Assembly: GCA_964482535.1 (NCBI GenBank) | Contig: CAYZXU010000017.1 | Span: 1 to 30,187 of the forward strand | Direction of reading: 5' to 3' | Source of the DNA: CAYZXU01 sp964482535 | GTDB taxonomy: Bacteria > Desulfobacterota > Desulfobacteria > Desulfobacterales > BuS5 | DNA: 30,187 nt | In this document: positions 1-8,100 of the stretch, piece by piece | Layout: each line of letters starts with the position of its first letter | Numbering within the stretch: the first letter of the stretch is position 1 | Made by a program: the position numbers and the translations under genes | Notes under the pieces: generated by a model | The model's input: the letters and a program-made list of their open reading frames with translations, nothing else | What the model was told of the DNA's origin: nothing | The model's database searches: none

Positions 1-30
1 ATAATTATTTCAATTGGATATGTGTTTGTG

Positions 31-50
31 ACTTTTTACGAGTACATCAA
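31..50 (-). repeat. Dispersed 20-mer intergenic repeat, copy 1
   Basis: Read on the minus strand this differs at 2 of 20 positions from the copy TTGATGAACTCGTGAAAAGT-like sequence found at 10265-10284. Related copies occur at 11574-11593 and 30057-30076, all outside genes. It lies just upstream of the M50 protease gene at the window edge. Its function is unknown; it looks like part of a short dispersed intergenic element. Confidence 0.55.
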
Positions 51-132
51 TCTTTATAAATAAATAAAAAACATGTTTATTTCAATATATTTTTTTACTA
101 TAATTACTTTTTTTATTTTTTACAGGATTTAT

Positions 133-795
133 ATGGCTGATAATTTTGATATAATACAACTTTTGTTAATGTTAATACCTTTGCTTTTTTCAGTGACTCT
201 CCATGAGGTGGCCCATGGATATGTGGCATATAAAATGGGTGATAACACTGCCATGCTGGCTGGCAGGTTGACACTGAACCCAATCAAACATCTTGATTTT
301 ACAGGTTCATTTTTGCTTCCTCTTATTCTTAAAATTTCCGGAGCGCCTTTTTTATTTGGATATGCAAAACCGGTGCCTGTAAATTTTAATAATCTGCATG
401 ATCACAAAAGAGCTGTGATTTTTGTTGCCTCTGCCGGAGTTGCGGTGAATCTGATTCTCGCGCTTTTGTCAGCCCTTATGTTCAGGGGGCTTAATTTGAT
501 TGAACCATTATGCCAGGCAAGCATTTTCAGCTCTTTATTCAGTCTGTTTTCGGTCATGCTGTTTTACAGCACAGTTATAAATTGTGTGCTTGCTGTTTTT
601 AATACAATACCGGTTCCGCCCCTTGACGGAAGCAGAGTGCTTGCAATTTTTTTACCCCGCAATTTGAGAATAAAATACATGCAGGTTGAGCGTTTTGGAA
701 TGTTAATAATAATTCTCTTGCTGGTGTCCAATGTTTTGGATAAAATTTTAACTTTTTTTTTAAATCCCATGTTGAAACTGTTGCTTGGTGTATAA
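133..795 (+). CDS. Site-2 protease family (M50) membrane metalloprotease
   Basis: A zinc-dependent intramembrane protease homologue of 220 residues. The zinc-binding HEVAH motif (HExxH) sits at residues 24-28 in the first membrane helix, and the second metal/active-site motif N-x-x-P-x-P-P-L-D-G lies near residue 160-170; hydrophobic segments fill most of the rest, so it is an integral inner-membrane protein. No PDZ domain is present, which separates it from RseP and places it with the short SpoIVFB/YwhC-like M50 group. An upstream in-frame ATG at 73 would add 20 hydrophobic residues, but the ATG at 133 has an AGGA ribosome site just before it and gives the usual family N-terminus, so I chose 133. 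It directly precedes trpS: its stop codon abuts the trpS ribosome binding site, indicating cotranscription. The substrate cannot be told from the sequence. Confidence 0.9.
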   Translation: MADNFDIIQLLLMLIPLLFSVTLHEVAHGYVAYKMGDNTAMLAGRLTLNPIKHLDFTGSFLLPLILKISGAPFLFGYAKPVPVNFNNLHDHKRAVIFVASAGVAVNLILALLSALMFRGLNLIEPLCQASIFSSLFSLFSVMLFYSTVINCVLAVFNTIPVPPLDGSRVLAIFLPRNLRIKYMQVERFGMLIIILLLVSNVLDKILTFFLNPMLKLLLGV

Positions 796-811
796 GGAGA
801 TGAAAATACGT

Positions 812-1801
812 ATGACTGAAAAAAAACGTGTGCTTAGCGGAATGCGGCCAACAGGGCCGCTGCATTTAGGGAATCTGCACGGCGCTTTAAATAACTGGAT
901 TGATATACAGGAAAAATACGAATGCTTTTTTTTTGTTGCAGACTGGCATGCTTTAACCAGCGACTATGAAAATACAGGCTCTATTCTGGAATATGGACGG
1001 GAATTGGTAATAGACTGGCTTAGTGTTGGTCTTTCACCTGAAAAAAGTACATTTTTTGTTCAATCACTTGTAAAGGAGCATTCAGAACTTTTTCTTTTGC
1101 TTTCCATGATAACTCCTGTGCCATGGCTGGAACGTAACCCAACGTATAAAGATCAGATAGCGCAGTTGGGAGGAAACAGAGACCTGTCCACCTTCGGTTT
1201 TTTAGGATATCCTGTGCTTCAGGCTGCTGATATAATCATGTACAAGGCTGATCTTGTTCCAGTGGGAGTTGATCAGGTTCCGCATGTTGAAATAACAAGG
1301 GAGATTGCCAGAAGATTTAATTATTTTTATGGAAAGGTTTTCCCGGAGCCTGAATCCATGCTGACAAAGACACCTAAAATTCTTGGTCTTGACAGGCGCA
1401 AAATGAGTAAAAGCTATAATAATGCAATTTATTTGTGCGACAAACCTGATGATATAAGCGCCAAGGTTTCAAAGATGATAACTGATCCCCAAAGGGCGAG
1501 AAAGAGTGACCCAGGCAATCCTGATATATGCAACCTGTTTGAATTTCATAAAATATATTCTGATGCACAAACAGTGGATAATATTAGGCAAGAATGCCGT
1601 TCTGCCGATATAGGCTGTGTTCAGTGTAAAAAAATCATGGCAAAAAACCTTGCCAAAGCTCTGGAGCCTGTTCGCGACAAAAGAGATTATTATGTAACCA
1701 GACCGGAAATTGTGGATGAAATAATCTCTTCAGGAAGCGAAAAAGCAAGAAGAATTGCAAAGCATACTATGGAAGAGGTTAGAGCTGCAATGAAAATATA
1801 A
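812..1801 (+). CDS. trpS: Tryptophanyl-tRNA synthetase
   Basis: Class I aminoacyl-tRNA synthetase that charges tRNA-Trp in the cytoplasm. The HIGH-type signature appears as PLHLGNLHG near residues 16-24 and the KMSKS loop is intact (RRKMSKSYNN, near residue 195). The length of 329 residues matches bacterial TrpRS. A TTG at 785 and an ATG at 800 are also in frame, but the AAGGAG ribosome site at 794-799 would lie inside or directly against those starts; the ATG at 812 has a 12-nt spacing and gives the usual N-terminus MTEKKRVLSGMRPTG. The gene overlaps nothing once this start is used and lies 16 nt after the protease gene, with scpA following after 10 nt, so protease-trpS-scpA-scpB is likely a single transcript. 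Confidence 0.97.
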   Translation: MTEKKRVLSGMRPTGPLHLGNLHGALNNWIDIQEKYECFFFVADWHALTSDYENTGSILEYGRELVIDWLSVGLSPEKSTFFVQSLVKEHSELFLLLSMITPVPWLERNPTYKDQIAQLGGNRDLSTFGFLGYPVLQAADIIMYKADLVPVGVDQVPHVEITREIARRFNYFYGKVFPEPESMLTKTPKILGLDRRKMSKSYNNAIYLCDKPDDISAKVSKMITDPQRARKSDPGNPDICNLFEFHKIYSDAQTVDNIRQECRSADIGCVQCKKIMAKNLAKALEPVRDKRDYYVTRPEIVDEIISSGSEKARRIAKHTMEEVRAAMKI

Positions 1802-1811
1802 ATAATATATT

Positions 1812-2519
1812 ATGCTGGATGAAATTTATAAGGTAAAAATTGAAGAAATTTTTGAAGGCCCCATGGATCTCCTCGTCCATCTTGTCAGGAAAAATGAGGT
1901 GGATATCCATGATATTCCTGTTGCTGTTATTACTGATCAGTATATTGAATATATAGAATGGATGAAGTCCATGAATATAGATCTTGTGGGCGACTTTCTT
2001 GTTATGGCTTCCACTCTGATTCATATCAAGTCAAAGATGCTTCTACCTTTCCATGAAACAGATGAAGAAGATCCGCGAATGGATATAGCAAGGCCACTTG
2101 CAGAATTTCTCACCATGAAGTCAGCGGCTCAGGAACTTGAGGGAAGGAACCTTTTGGGCAGGGATACTTTTATAAGGGATCCGGATAATAAAAATTTTAT
2201 AGATGATAAAAATAATGAGATTATCAAGGTCGGTCTTTTTGAACTTATTGATGCATTTAAAAAAATTATTGGCGATATAAAGATTGATAATAGTGTTGAA
2301 TTTTCTGCTGACAGTATATCAGTAAAAGAAAAGATCAATGAAATTATAGCGCTTTTGGAAAAACATAAGTCTTTGACATTTAATGAGATGTTTGATGGGA
2401 GCTACGTTAAGAGCGATATTATTATTACATTCCTTGCAATTTTAGAGATGGTTAAACTTTCTTTGATTAATATTGTTCAGCACGTTCAAACCGGTATAAT
2501 ACGTCTTTTTTACATATGA
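1812..2519 (+). CDS. scpA: Segregation and condensation protein A
   Basis: Kleisin subunit of the bacterial SMC-ScpA-ScpB condensin, bridging the SMC heads to organise and segregate the chromosome. The 235-residue protein has the characteristic N-terminal region (EGPMDLLVHLVRKNEVDIHDI, an SMC-neck binding helical domain), the central conserved stretch with FLVMASTLIHIKSKMLLP, and a C-terminal winged-helix-like region ending in QTGIIRLF. No good ribosome site precedes the ATG; translation may be coupled to trpS 10 nt upstream. The stop codon overlaps the scpB start by 4 nt (ATGA), the usual sign of translational coupling for stoichiometric partners. No smc gene is in the window. Confidence 0.95.
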   Translation: MLDEIYKVKIEEIFEGPMDLLVHLVRKNEVDIHDIPVAVITDQYIEYIEWMKSMNIDLVGDFLVMASTLIHIKSKMLLPFHETDEEDPRMDIARPLAEFLTMKSAAQELEGRNLLGRDTFIRDPDNKNFIDDKNNEIIKVGLFELIDAFKKIIGDIKIDNSVEFSADSISVKEKINEIIALLEKHKSLTFNEMFDGSYVKSDIIITFLAILEMVKLSLINIVQHVQTGIIRLFYI

Positions 2520-3100
2520 TTGATGATTTAAAAAATATCATTGAGAGTATTCTATTTGTTTCAAAAGAGCCTGTTTCTGCGGAAAAAATAAAGAGTGTTG
2601 TGCAATACGCAGATATAAAGGATATACGTGCTGTTTTGAAAGAGCTTGAAGAAGACTACATGGCGCAAAAACGTGGTTTTTTTTTGCATGAGGTTGCCGG
2701 AGGTTATCAATTCCGCACAAGGGGCGAATATACAGAATGGATTAAACGATTTCTTAAACCCGGGCAAAGCCGTTTAAGCATGGCTGCTTTGGAAACTTTA
2801 TCTATTATAGCATATAAACAGCCTTTAATACGAAGTGATATTGAACATCTAAGAGGGGTTGACTGTGGCGGTATTCTTCGTATGCTTCTTCAACGCAAAC
2901 TGATACGTATTTTAGGCAGAAAGGAGATCCCAGGAAGACCCCTTGTATATGCAACAACAAAACAGTTCCTTGAAGTCTTTGATCTAAAAGATTTAAAAGA
3001 TCTGCCCACACTAAAAGAGATAGAGACGTTTACAAAGTTTCCCAATATGCCACAACAAAGCTGCACATCTTTAAATAAAGAGGGAAAGTCAAAGGCTTGA
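2516..3100 (+). CDS. scpB: Segregation and condensation protein B
   Basis: Winged-helix dimer subunit that binds ScpA in the SMC condensin complex. The family signatures are visible: an N-terminal ESILFVSKEPVSAEKI segment, GYQFRTRGEY near residue 62, the highly conserved ALETLSIIAYKQPLIRSDIE segment near residues 91-110, and GRPLVYATTKQFLEVF. Length is 194 residues, normal for ScpB. It starts inside the scpA stop codon and ends 141 nt before the HU gene, which has its own promoter, so scpB is probably the last gene of the upstream operon although no hairpin terminator was seen after it. Confidence 0.95.
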   Translation: MIDDLKNIIESILFVSKEPVSAEKIKSVVQYADIKDIRAVLKELEEDYMAQKRGFFLHEVAGGYQFRTRGEYTEWIKRFLKPGQSRLSMAALETLSIIAYKQPLIRSDIEHLRGVDCGGILRMLLQRKLIRILGRKEIPGRPLVYATTKQFLEVFDLKDLKDLPTLKEIETFTKFPNMPQQSCTSLNKEGKSKA

Positions 3101-3115
3101 AAAAGAAAATAATTC

Positions 3116-3144
3116 TTGACTAAAAAAAGTTCAGGTTATTATAT
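3116..3144 (+). promoter_or_regulatory. Putative sigma70-type promoter for the HU gene
   Basis: TTGACT at 3116-3121 (5 of 6 matches to the -35 consensus) is followed after 17 nt by TTATAT at 3139-3144, inside a run TTATTATATG that offers alternative -10 registers. It lies in the 141-nt gap between scpB and the HU gene and would give a leader of about 90 nt. This is seen by eye only. Confidence 0.45.
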
Positions 3145-3241
3145 GAAAAGTTTTAAACAATGTTTAATTGCGTTTTGTTTGGATTAAATTTGAAAAGGTT
3201 GTTGAGGCACGTATGCTTTTCTGCCATTTTAAGGAGTTTCC

Positions 3242-3517
3242 ATGAACAGATCAGATTTGATTGATGCTTTAATAAAAAAGACTGACTTAAATAGTATTGA
3301 TGCAAAAAAAGTGGTTAATATATTCTTCGGTTCAATTAAGGATGCTCTTGAACAGAATCAGAGGGTTGAAATAAGGGGCTTTGGGAGCTTTACTGTAAAG
3401 CGTTATAAGGGTTATACAGGGCGAAATCCTAAGACAGGTCGGCAAACAGAGGTTCCGGATAAAAAATTACCTTTTTTTAAAGTGGGAAAGGAATTAAAAG
3501 ATAAGGTCGATTGTTAG
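3242..3517 (+). CDS. HU/IHF-family DNA-binding protein
   Basis: A 91-residue histone-like protein that binds and bends DNA as a dimer. The N-terminal helical dimerisation part (residues 1-42) is followed by the beta-arm signature RGFGSFTVKRYKGYTGRNPKTG; the RNPKTG tip at residues 61-66 with the intercalating proline is intact. The length and the arm fit HU or an IHF subunit; without alignment I cannot separate HU from IHF-beta-like proteins, so I give no symbol. A strong AAGGAG site lies just upstream of the ATG. The gene is monocistronic by appearance: its own promoter at 3116-3144 and a strong terminator at 3566-3602. Confidence 0.95.
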   Translation: MNRSDLIDALIKKTDLNSIDAKKVVNIFFGSIKDALEQNQRVEIRGFGSFTVKRYKGYTGRNPKTGRQTEVPDKKLPFFKVGKELKDKVDC

Positions 3518-3565
3518 GGACTTTGAAAAATATTTAATTTAGTTTTGAGGCTTTAAAGCTGGAAG

Positions 3566-3602
3566 AAAAGGGGTTGTGGGTTATGCCATGACCCCTTTTT
3601 TT
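3566..3602 (+). terminator. Rho-independent terminator after the HU gene
   Basis: Positions 3566-3579 pair with 3586-3599 (AAAAGGGGT with ACCCCTTTT at the base, continued by two wobble and three further pairs), leaving a 6-nt loop, and a run of T extends to 3602. The hairpin ends only 13 nt before the ATG of the glycosyltransferase gene. Confidence 0.85.
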
Positions 3603-3615
3603 GTTGGTAAAAAAT

Positions 3616-4458
3616 ATGAAAGAAAATTTGGTCAGTGTAATTATCCCTACATTCAACAGAAGCATTATGGTTAAAGAAGCTGTAGAGTCTGTCCTTGCAC
3701 AGGATTACAGGGGTTTTGAAATTATATTGATTGATGACGGCTCAACAGACGATACTCTTGAAGTTTTAGGTGCATATAAAAAAGATATAAGACTGTTAAC
3801 CCAGCCAAACAGAGGCGTGAGCGCTGCAAGAAATGCAGGGGCTGCCTGTTCCAATGGAGATTTTCTGGCTTTTCTCGATTCTGATGATATCTGGCTGCCT
3901 GAAAAACTTTCAGAGCAGGTTAAATTTTTTAATTCAAACAAGGATGCCCTGATTTGCCAGACTCAGGAGAAGTGGATAAGAAACGGAATAAGAGTTAACC
4001 CAAAAAACAGGCATACAAAGCTGTCCGGCATGATATTTAAGCCTTCTGTTTCCATGTGTCTTGTAAGCCCATCCGCAGTAATGCTGAAGCGAAGCCTTTT
4101 TGAAAGTATGGGAGGGTTTGATGAAGCCCTTCCTGCATGTGAAGACTATGACTTGTGGCTCAGGATTGGCTGCAGACACCCTGTATTCCTTTTAAACAGG
4201 GAACTTATTATAAAGCGCGGAGGGCATGATGACCAGCTTTCAAGAGCGCCTGGTCTTGATAAGTATAGAATTCAGTCTCTAATTAAGATAATTAAGGAAA
4301 ATATTCTTTCCAGTGATCAGAAGTCTGTTGTAAAGAGAGTCCTTAAGAAAAAATGTGAAATTTATGGCAATGGATGTCTTAAAAGGGGGCGAAGGGAGGA
4401 GGCAGATTATTATTTAAGTTTGGCGGCTGGTCCGAATTTATTTTTGAGCGAGCCCTGA
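3616..4458 (+). CDS. Family 2 glycosyltransferase (GT-A fold)
   Basis: A 280-residue cytoplasmic or membrane-associated sugar transferase. The N-terminal GT-A domain is clear: SVIIPTFNR at residues 7-15, the nucleotide-binding LIDDGSTDD at 38-46, RGVSAARNAG at 66-75, and the metal-binding DSDD at 88-91; a CEDYDLWLR segment near residue 175 supplies the acidic catalytic-base region. The acceptor and donor are unknown. The tract upstream has a TTG at 3601 in frame, but that lies in the T-run of the HU terminator, so the ATG at 3616 is preferred; it has no evident ribosome site. No promoter was seen between the terminator and the start. The C-terminal 60 residues are lysine/arginine-rich with no recognised domain. 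Confidence 0.88.
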   Translation: MKENLVSVIIPTFNRSIMVKEAVESVLAQDYRGFEIILIDDGSTDDTLEVLGAYKKDIRLLTQPNRGVSAARNAGAACSNGDFLAFLDSDDIWLPEKLSEQVKFFNSNKDALICQTQEKWIRNGIRVNPKNRHTKLSGMIFKPSVSMCLVSPSAVMLKRSLFESMGGFDEALPACEDYDLWLRIGCRHPVFLLNRELIIKRGGHDDQLSRAPGLDKYRIQSLIKIIKENILSSDQKSVVKRVLKKKCEIYGNGCLKRGRREEADYYLSLAAGPNLFLSEP

Positions 4459-4476
4459 GTATAATAAATATCTATG

Positions 4477-4505
4477 TTGACATTCCTTTCTTTAACATGT
4501 ACAGT
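4477..4505 (+). promoter_or_regulatory. Promoter of the toxin-antitoxin operon
   Basis: A perfect -35 box TTGACA at 4477-4482 is followed after 17 nt by TACAGT at 4500-4505 (4 of 6 to the -10 consensus). The -10 box lies inside the palindromic operator at 4497-4517, so binding there would block RNA polymerase. Confidence 0.6.
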
Positions 4506-4517
4506 ATAGCTGTACAT
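4497..4517 (+). promoter_or_regulatory. Palindromic operator with two TGTACA cores (YefM-type)
   Basis: The sequence ATGTACAG, five bases, CTGTACAT is a perfect inverted repeat of 8-nt arms. Each arm holds a TGTACA hexamer (4498-4503 and 4511-4516), itself palindromic; their centres are 13 bp apart. TGTACA cores are the known recognition element of the E. coli yefM-yoeB operator. Position over the -10 box and 17 nt upstream of the antitoxin ATG fits autorepression by the antitoxin or the complex. Confidence 0.7.
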
Positions 4518-4533
4518 AAACAGGGAGGAGAAT

Positions 4534-4812
4534 ATGGCAATTCAAACAACCTATACCGATGCACGAGCACGCCTTGCTTTTTTAATAGATGAGGTAACCA
4601 AAAACAGGGAAGTGGTTATCATTAAGCGACGTGGAAGTGAAGATGTCGCTATGATAGCAGCGGACGAGTTGACAGGCATACTCGAAACGGCACATTTGCT
4701 TCATTCGCCTGCTAATGCAGAGCGCTTGCTTACCTCAATAGATAGAGTTCGGAAAGAATCCGGCACAGCACAAACAATTGATGAGCTTCGTAACGAGGTC
4801 GGTTTTGAGTAG
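4534..4812 (+). CDS. Phd/YefM-family antitoxin
   Basis: A 92-residue antitoxin that would neutralise the downstream RNase toxin and repress the operon. The N-terminal half has the Phd/YefM fold pattern: TTYTDARARLAFLIDEVTKNREVVIIKRRGSEDVAMI, ending in a short AADELTGI helix; the C-terminal half (HSPANAERLLTSIDRVR) is the toxin-wrapping region. A strong GGGAGGAG ribosome site precedes the ATG by a few bases. Promoter and operator lie immediately upstream. The module sits between an unrelated glycosyltransferase and hrpA and its codon use is visibly richer in G and C than the flanking genes, in keeping with horizontal transfer. Confidence 0.9.
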   Translation: MAIQTTYTDARARLAFLIDEVTKNREVVIIKRRGSEDVAMIAADELTGILETAHLLHSPANAERLLTSIDRVRKESGTAQTIDELRNEVGFE

Positions 4813-4831
4813 GCGTAAGTCCCTCACTACT

Positions 4832-5092
4832 ATGCAGCGAGAAGCTGTGTTTCAACCAGAGTTCAGGGAAGATTTGCGTTGGTGGGTAGAGACAGACCGC
4901 AGGACAGCTATTCGGATTTTTAAATTAATCGAAGCGATAATACGAGATCCGTTTCAGGGTCTCGGCAAACCGGAATCTTTGAAGTTTCTTGGTTCAGGGG
5001 TCTGGTCTCGCCGAATTACCCAGGAACATCGCCTGGTTTATGTCGTAGGGCATGAAAGAATCGATTTTGTGCAAGGGCGTTATCATTATTGA
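4832..5092 (+). CDS. YoeB-family mRNA interferase toxin
   Basis: RelE/YoeB superfamily ribosome-dependent endoribonuclease, 86 residues from this ATG (YoeB itself is 84). Residues equivalent to the YoeB active site are all present: E48 in GKPE, R67 in QEHRLVY, and the C-terminal H85-Y86 in RYHY, so it should be an active toxin. The start is uncertain: a TTG at 4805 overlaps the antitoxin stop by 8 nt and has GAGGT at 4795-4799 five bases before it, which would add nine residues; the ATG at 4832 lacks a clear ribosome site but gives the family length. Its stop is 23 nt from the convergent hrpA stop, with no hairpin terminator between them. Confidence 0.9.
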   Translation: MQREAVFQPEFREDLRWWVETDRRTAIRIFKLIEAIIRDPFQGLGKPESLKFLGSGVWSRRITQEHRLVYVVGHERIDFVQGRYHY

Positions 5093-5115
5093 TGCTTGCC
5101 TTGTATATGAAAATA

Positions 5116-8100
5116 TCAGACCATCTTTTTAATCTCTTTTAGTTTCACATCAAGCTTTTTTCCCGAAACACGAAAGGCTGTTTTAAGCTCCTGTGCAAAA
5201 ACAGACACCTTGTACTCTTCTATCATCCAGAAAAACTCTTCAATCATATCTTTTTTTTCGTCGGAAATTTTTCCTTCAGGTGAAATTAGTTCGTTGAGCT
5301 GTTCTTTAAGGCTGTTTTTATAAATTTCTATTTTTAAAGCGCGCTGCTGATCTTTTTTTAAATCAACAACAGCTCGTTTTACCCTTATGCCGCAGGCTTT
5401 AATATATCTTGTTAAATGTATGATTTTTTCTGTTTCATAAAGATCTATAAAATTTTCAGGAACAAGCATTTTAAGATCTTCGTGTAGTCCGTCTAATATA
5501 AGCGTTGCGGTTTTGTTGTTTATATTTTTGTTTTTAAAGAAATTAATTTCCGACACTGTTTCGTGAAACGATTCAATAACAGGAATGATTCTGTTTAAGA
5601 TTTCTTTTCCGGTTTTTAAAATATCTTTGTCTACGGATTCTGTATATGCGTAAAATGCATCTTTTGTTCTTATGTTTTTTGAGAATAAAATTTTGATAAC
5701 CCTGTTGTAGATCATTTTTTCAACAGCCTTTACGCTTCCGAAGTGCCCTGCCATTTTTTTTGTATTTTCAGGCAATACCAGACTCTTTTTTAAAAATTTC
5801 AAGTCCTTTGCAAAATAATTTTCAAAAAGAGCGGCTACACCTTTTTTGTGGGAATTTTGTGCTGCTTTGTTTTGGTGGAAAAGTTTCAGGTTAATAACAG
5901 TTTTTTTCGAGCCTGTTTCCAGGGCGGGGTAAAGAGCCCATCCTGCTGCGTTTTTTTCGTTTATATTTAGAGAGTCAGGCAGGTCAGGGAAGTCCCATTC
6001 TTTCAGATCCTGTCTTTCCCATTTATCTTTTATAGCTCTAACTGCTCTGGGCTCCGGCAATGCCTTGTTATCTGTTGAGTCAATCCTTTGTAATACCTCT
6101 TTGCCCCTGCCTGAGTCTATCTCCCTGCCTTTGTGGTCGGTTAAGGATATCCGGGGGTTGAGATGGTCGGGAAGTAAAACAGATGCCAGTACTGATGCAG
6201 GTATATCGACTTTGAAATAGTCTAAAACAAATTTTGCAAGGGCCGTGTATATGGAAGTTTCGCCCATGGGCATCTGCCTGATTATAATATCCACACTGCG
6301 CGCAACAGGTACGAGCTGTTTTCTGTATTTTTTGGGAAGCCCCTTGATTATTGCGGCAATTTTTTCCTTTAAAAAACCCGGCACAAGCCATTCAGTAGAC
6401 GTAGGCGGCACTGTTGAAGCAAAAGCTGCGGGGATTTTTATTGTCAAACCGTCGTTATATTTGCCGGGGTTAAATTCGTATTTGCATTTATAATTTTTTT
6501 TTCCAAGCAAAACCGTATCCGGAAATGCCTGCATTTCATTTCTATCAGGCAGATATCTTGCAAGATACTCTTTGTCCATTCTCAGAAAATTATCACCCCC
6601 CTTTTTTTTTATCTGTTTTAAGAGTGTGTTAAAATCAAATACTCCGGGTATTCTTTTTTGATAAAATTGAAACATTTCCTCATGGCTGATTAATATATCT
6701 CTTTTTCTTATCCTGCTTTCCACGTCCATTATTTGCTCTACAAATTTTTGATTATGCAGCATAAATTCAAGGGGCTTTTTTACGTCATTTTCAACAAGAG
6801 CGTTTCTTATAAAAATCTCAGATGCTTCTTTCGGGTTGATTCTCCCATATGATACAGGTCGCTGCTCTGCGAGAATCAGACCGAAAATGCTTACCTGCTC
6901 AAAGGCTGTAACCATGCCTGTATTCCGTTTCCATACAGGATGTAAATATGTGTACCTGCAAAGATGCCTGCCTTTTTCTTCAATCCATGACGGCTCAATA
7001 TTTGCGGCGATTCGCGCAAATAGTCTTGATGTTTCCACCAGTTCAGCCACGACAATCCACTTGCCGGACTTGTTGAAAAGCCCGGAACCAGGAAAAAGCA
7101 TAACCTCTTTTTGTCTTGCAGCCCGGAAGATATTTTTTTCTTTTTTGCATGCGATATTTGACAAGAAACCGCTTAAAATAGATTTGTGGATTGATATATA
7201 TAGCGGGTGAAATTTTAAATCTTTTTTGGAATCAGCCTGTTTTAAAGAGCCTGATTTTTTATCACCCGCTTTTTTATCACCTGGCTTTTTATCATTTGGC
7301 TGGGCAGTATATTTTTTTTGATTATATTCTTTTAAAACGGATAAAATCTGGGAATGTATATCCCGCCATTCTTTTATTCTTTTATATGAAATATAATGCT
7401 CTTTGCAGAACCTTCTCATACTGTTTCTTGTTTTTACCTTCTTCCATGTATCATGATATCTGTTCCAGATATTCAAAAGAGTAATAAAATCAGATGAAGG
7501 GTCAAGAAAAACCCTGTGCATCATGTCTGCCTGCTGTTTTTTTTCAGCAGGATGTTCCCTGACATCCTGTATGCTTAAGGCTGATGCTATGACTGCAACT
7601 TCCATTATGCACCCGCTGCTTTCGGCTTCTATGAGCATTCTGGACAACCTTGGATCAACAGGCATTTTTGCCATAAGCTTTCCGGTTTTTGTAAGGGAAA
7701 AGCCTTTTTTGAGGCTTTGCTTTTTGGCTATTGCGCCCAATTCAGTTAAAAGATTAAAGCCGTCTTTGATACTCTTTGGCGTCGGACTGTCTATAAACGG
7801 AAATTTGTCAATATCGCCCAGCTTTAAGTCAATCATCTTTAAGATTACTTCAGCAAGGTTTGCCCTTAATATTTCAGGTGGTGTAAAAACAGGCCTCATA
7901 TTATAATCATCTTCTGAATAAAGGCGGATGCATACACCGTTTTCCACCCTTCCACACCTTCCCATCCTTTGGTCTGCGCTGCTTTTGGCAATGGTCCCTA
8001 CAGCAAGAGAAGTGATTCTTGATCCTGGTTTGTAGGCTGGTATTCTGGCAAGACCGGTGTCGATTACATATTTGATTCCCGGTATTGTGATTGATGTTTC

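Noticed and set aside
4458..5116. Toxin-antitoxin region as part of an integrated mobile element
   Set aside because: No integrase, direct repeats, tRNA junction or insertion-sequence ends were seen around it; only the module itself is supported.
7523..7906. Plus-strand open frames of 80-127 codons across 6245-9070
   Set aside because: They lie antisense to the well supported hrpA coding sequence, lack ribosome sites and show no family features.
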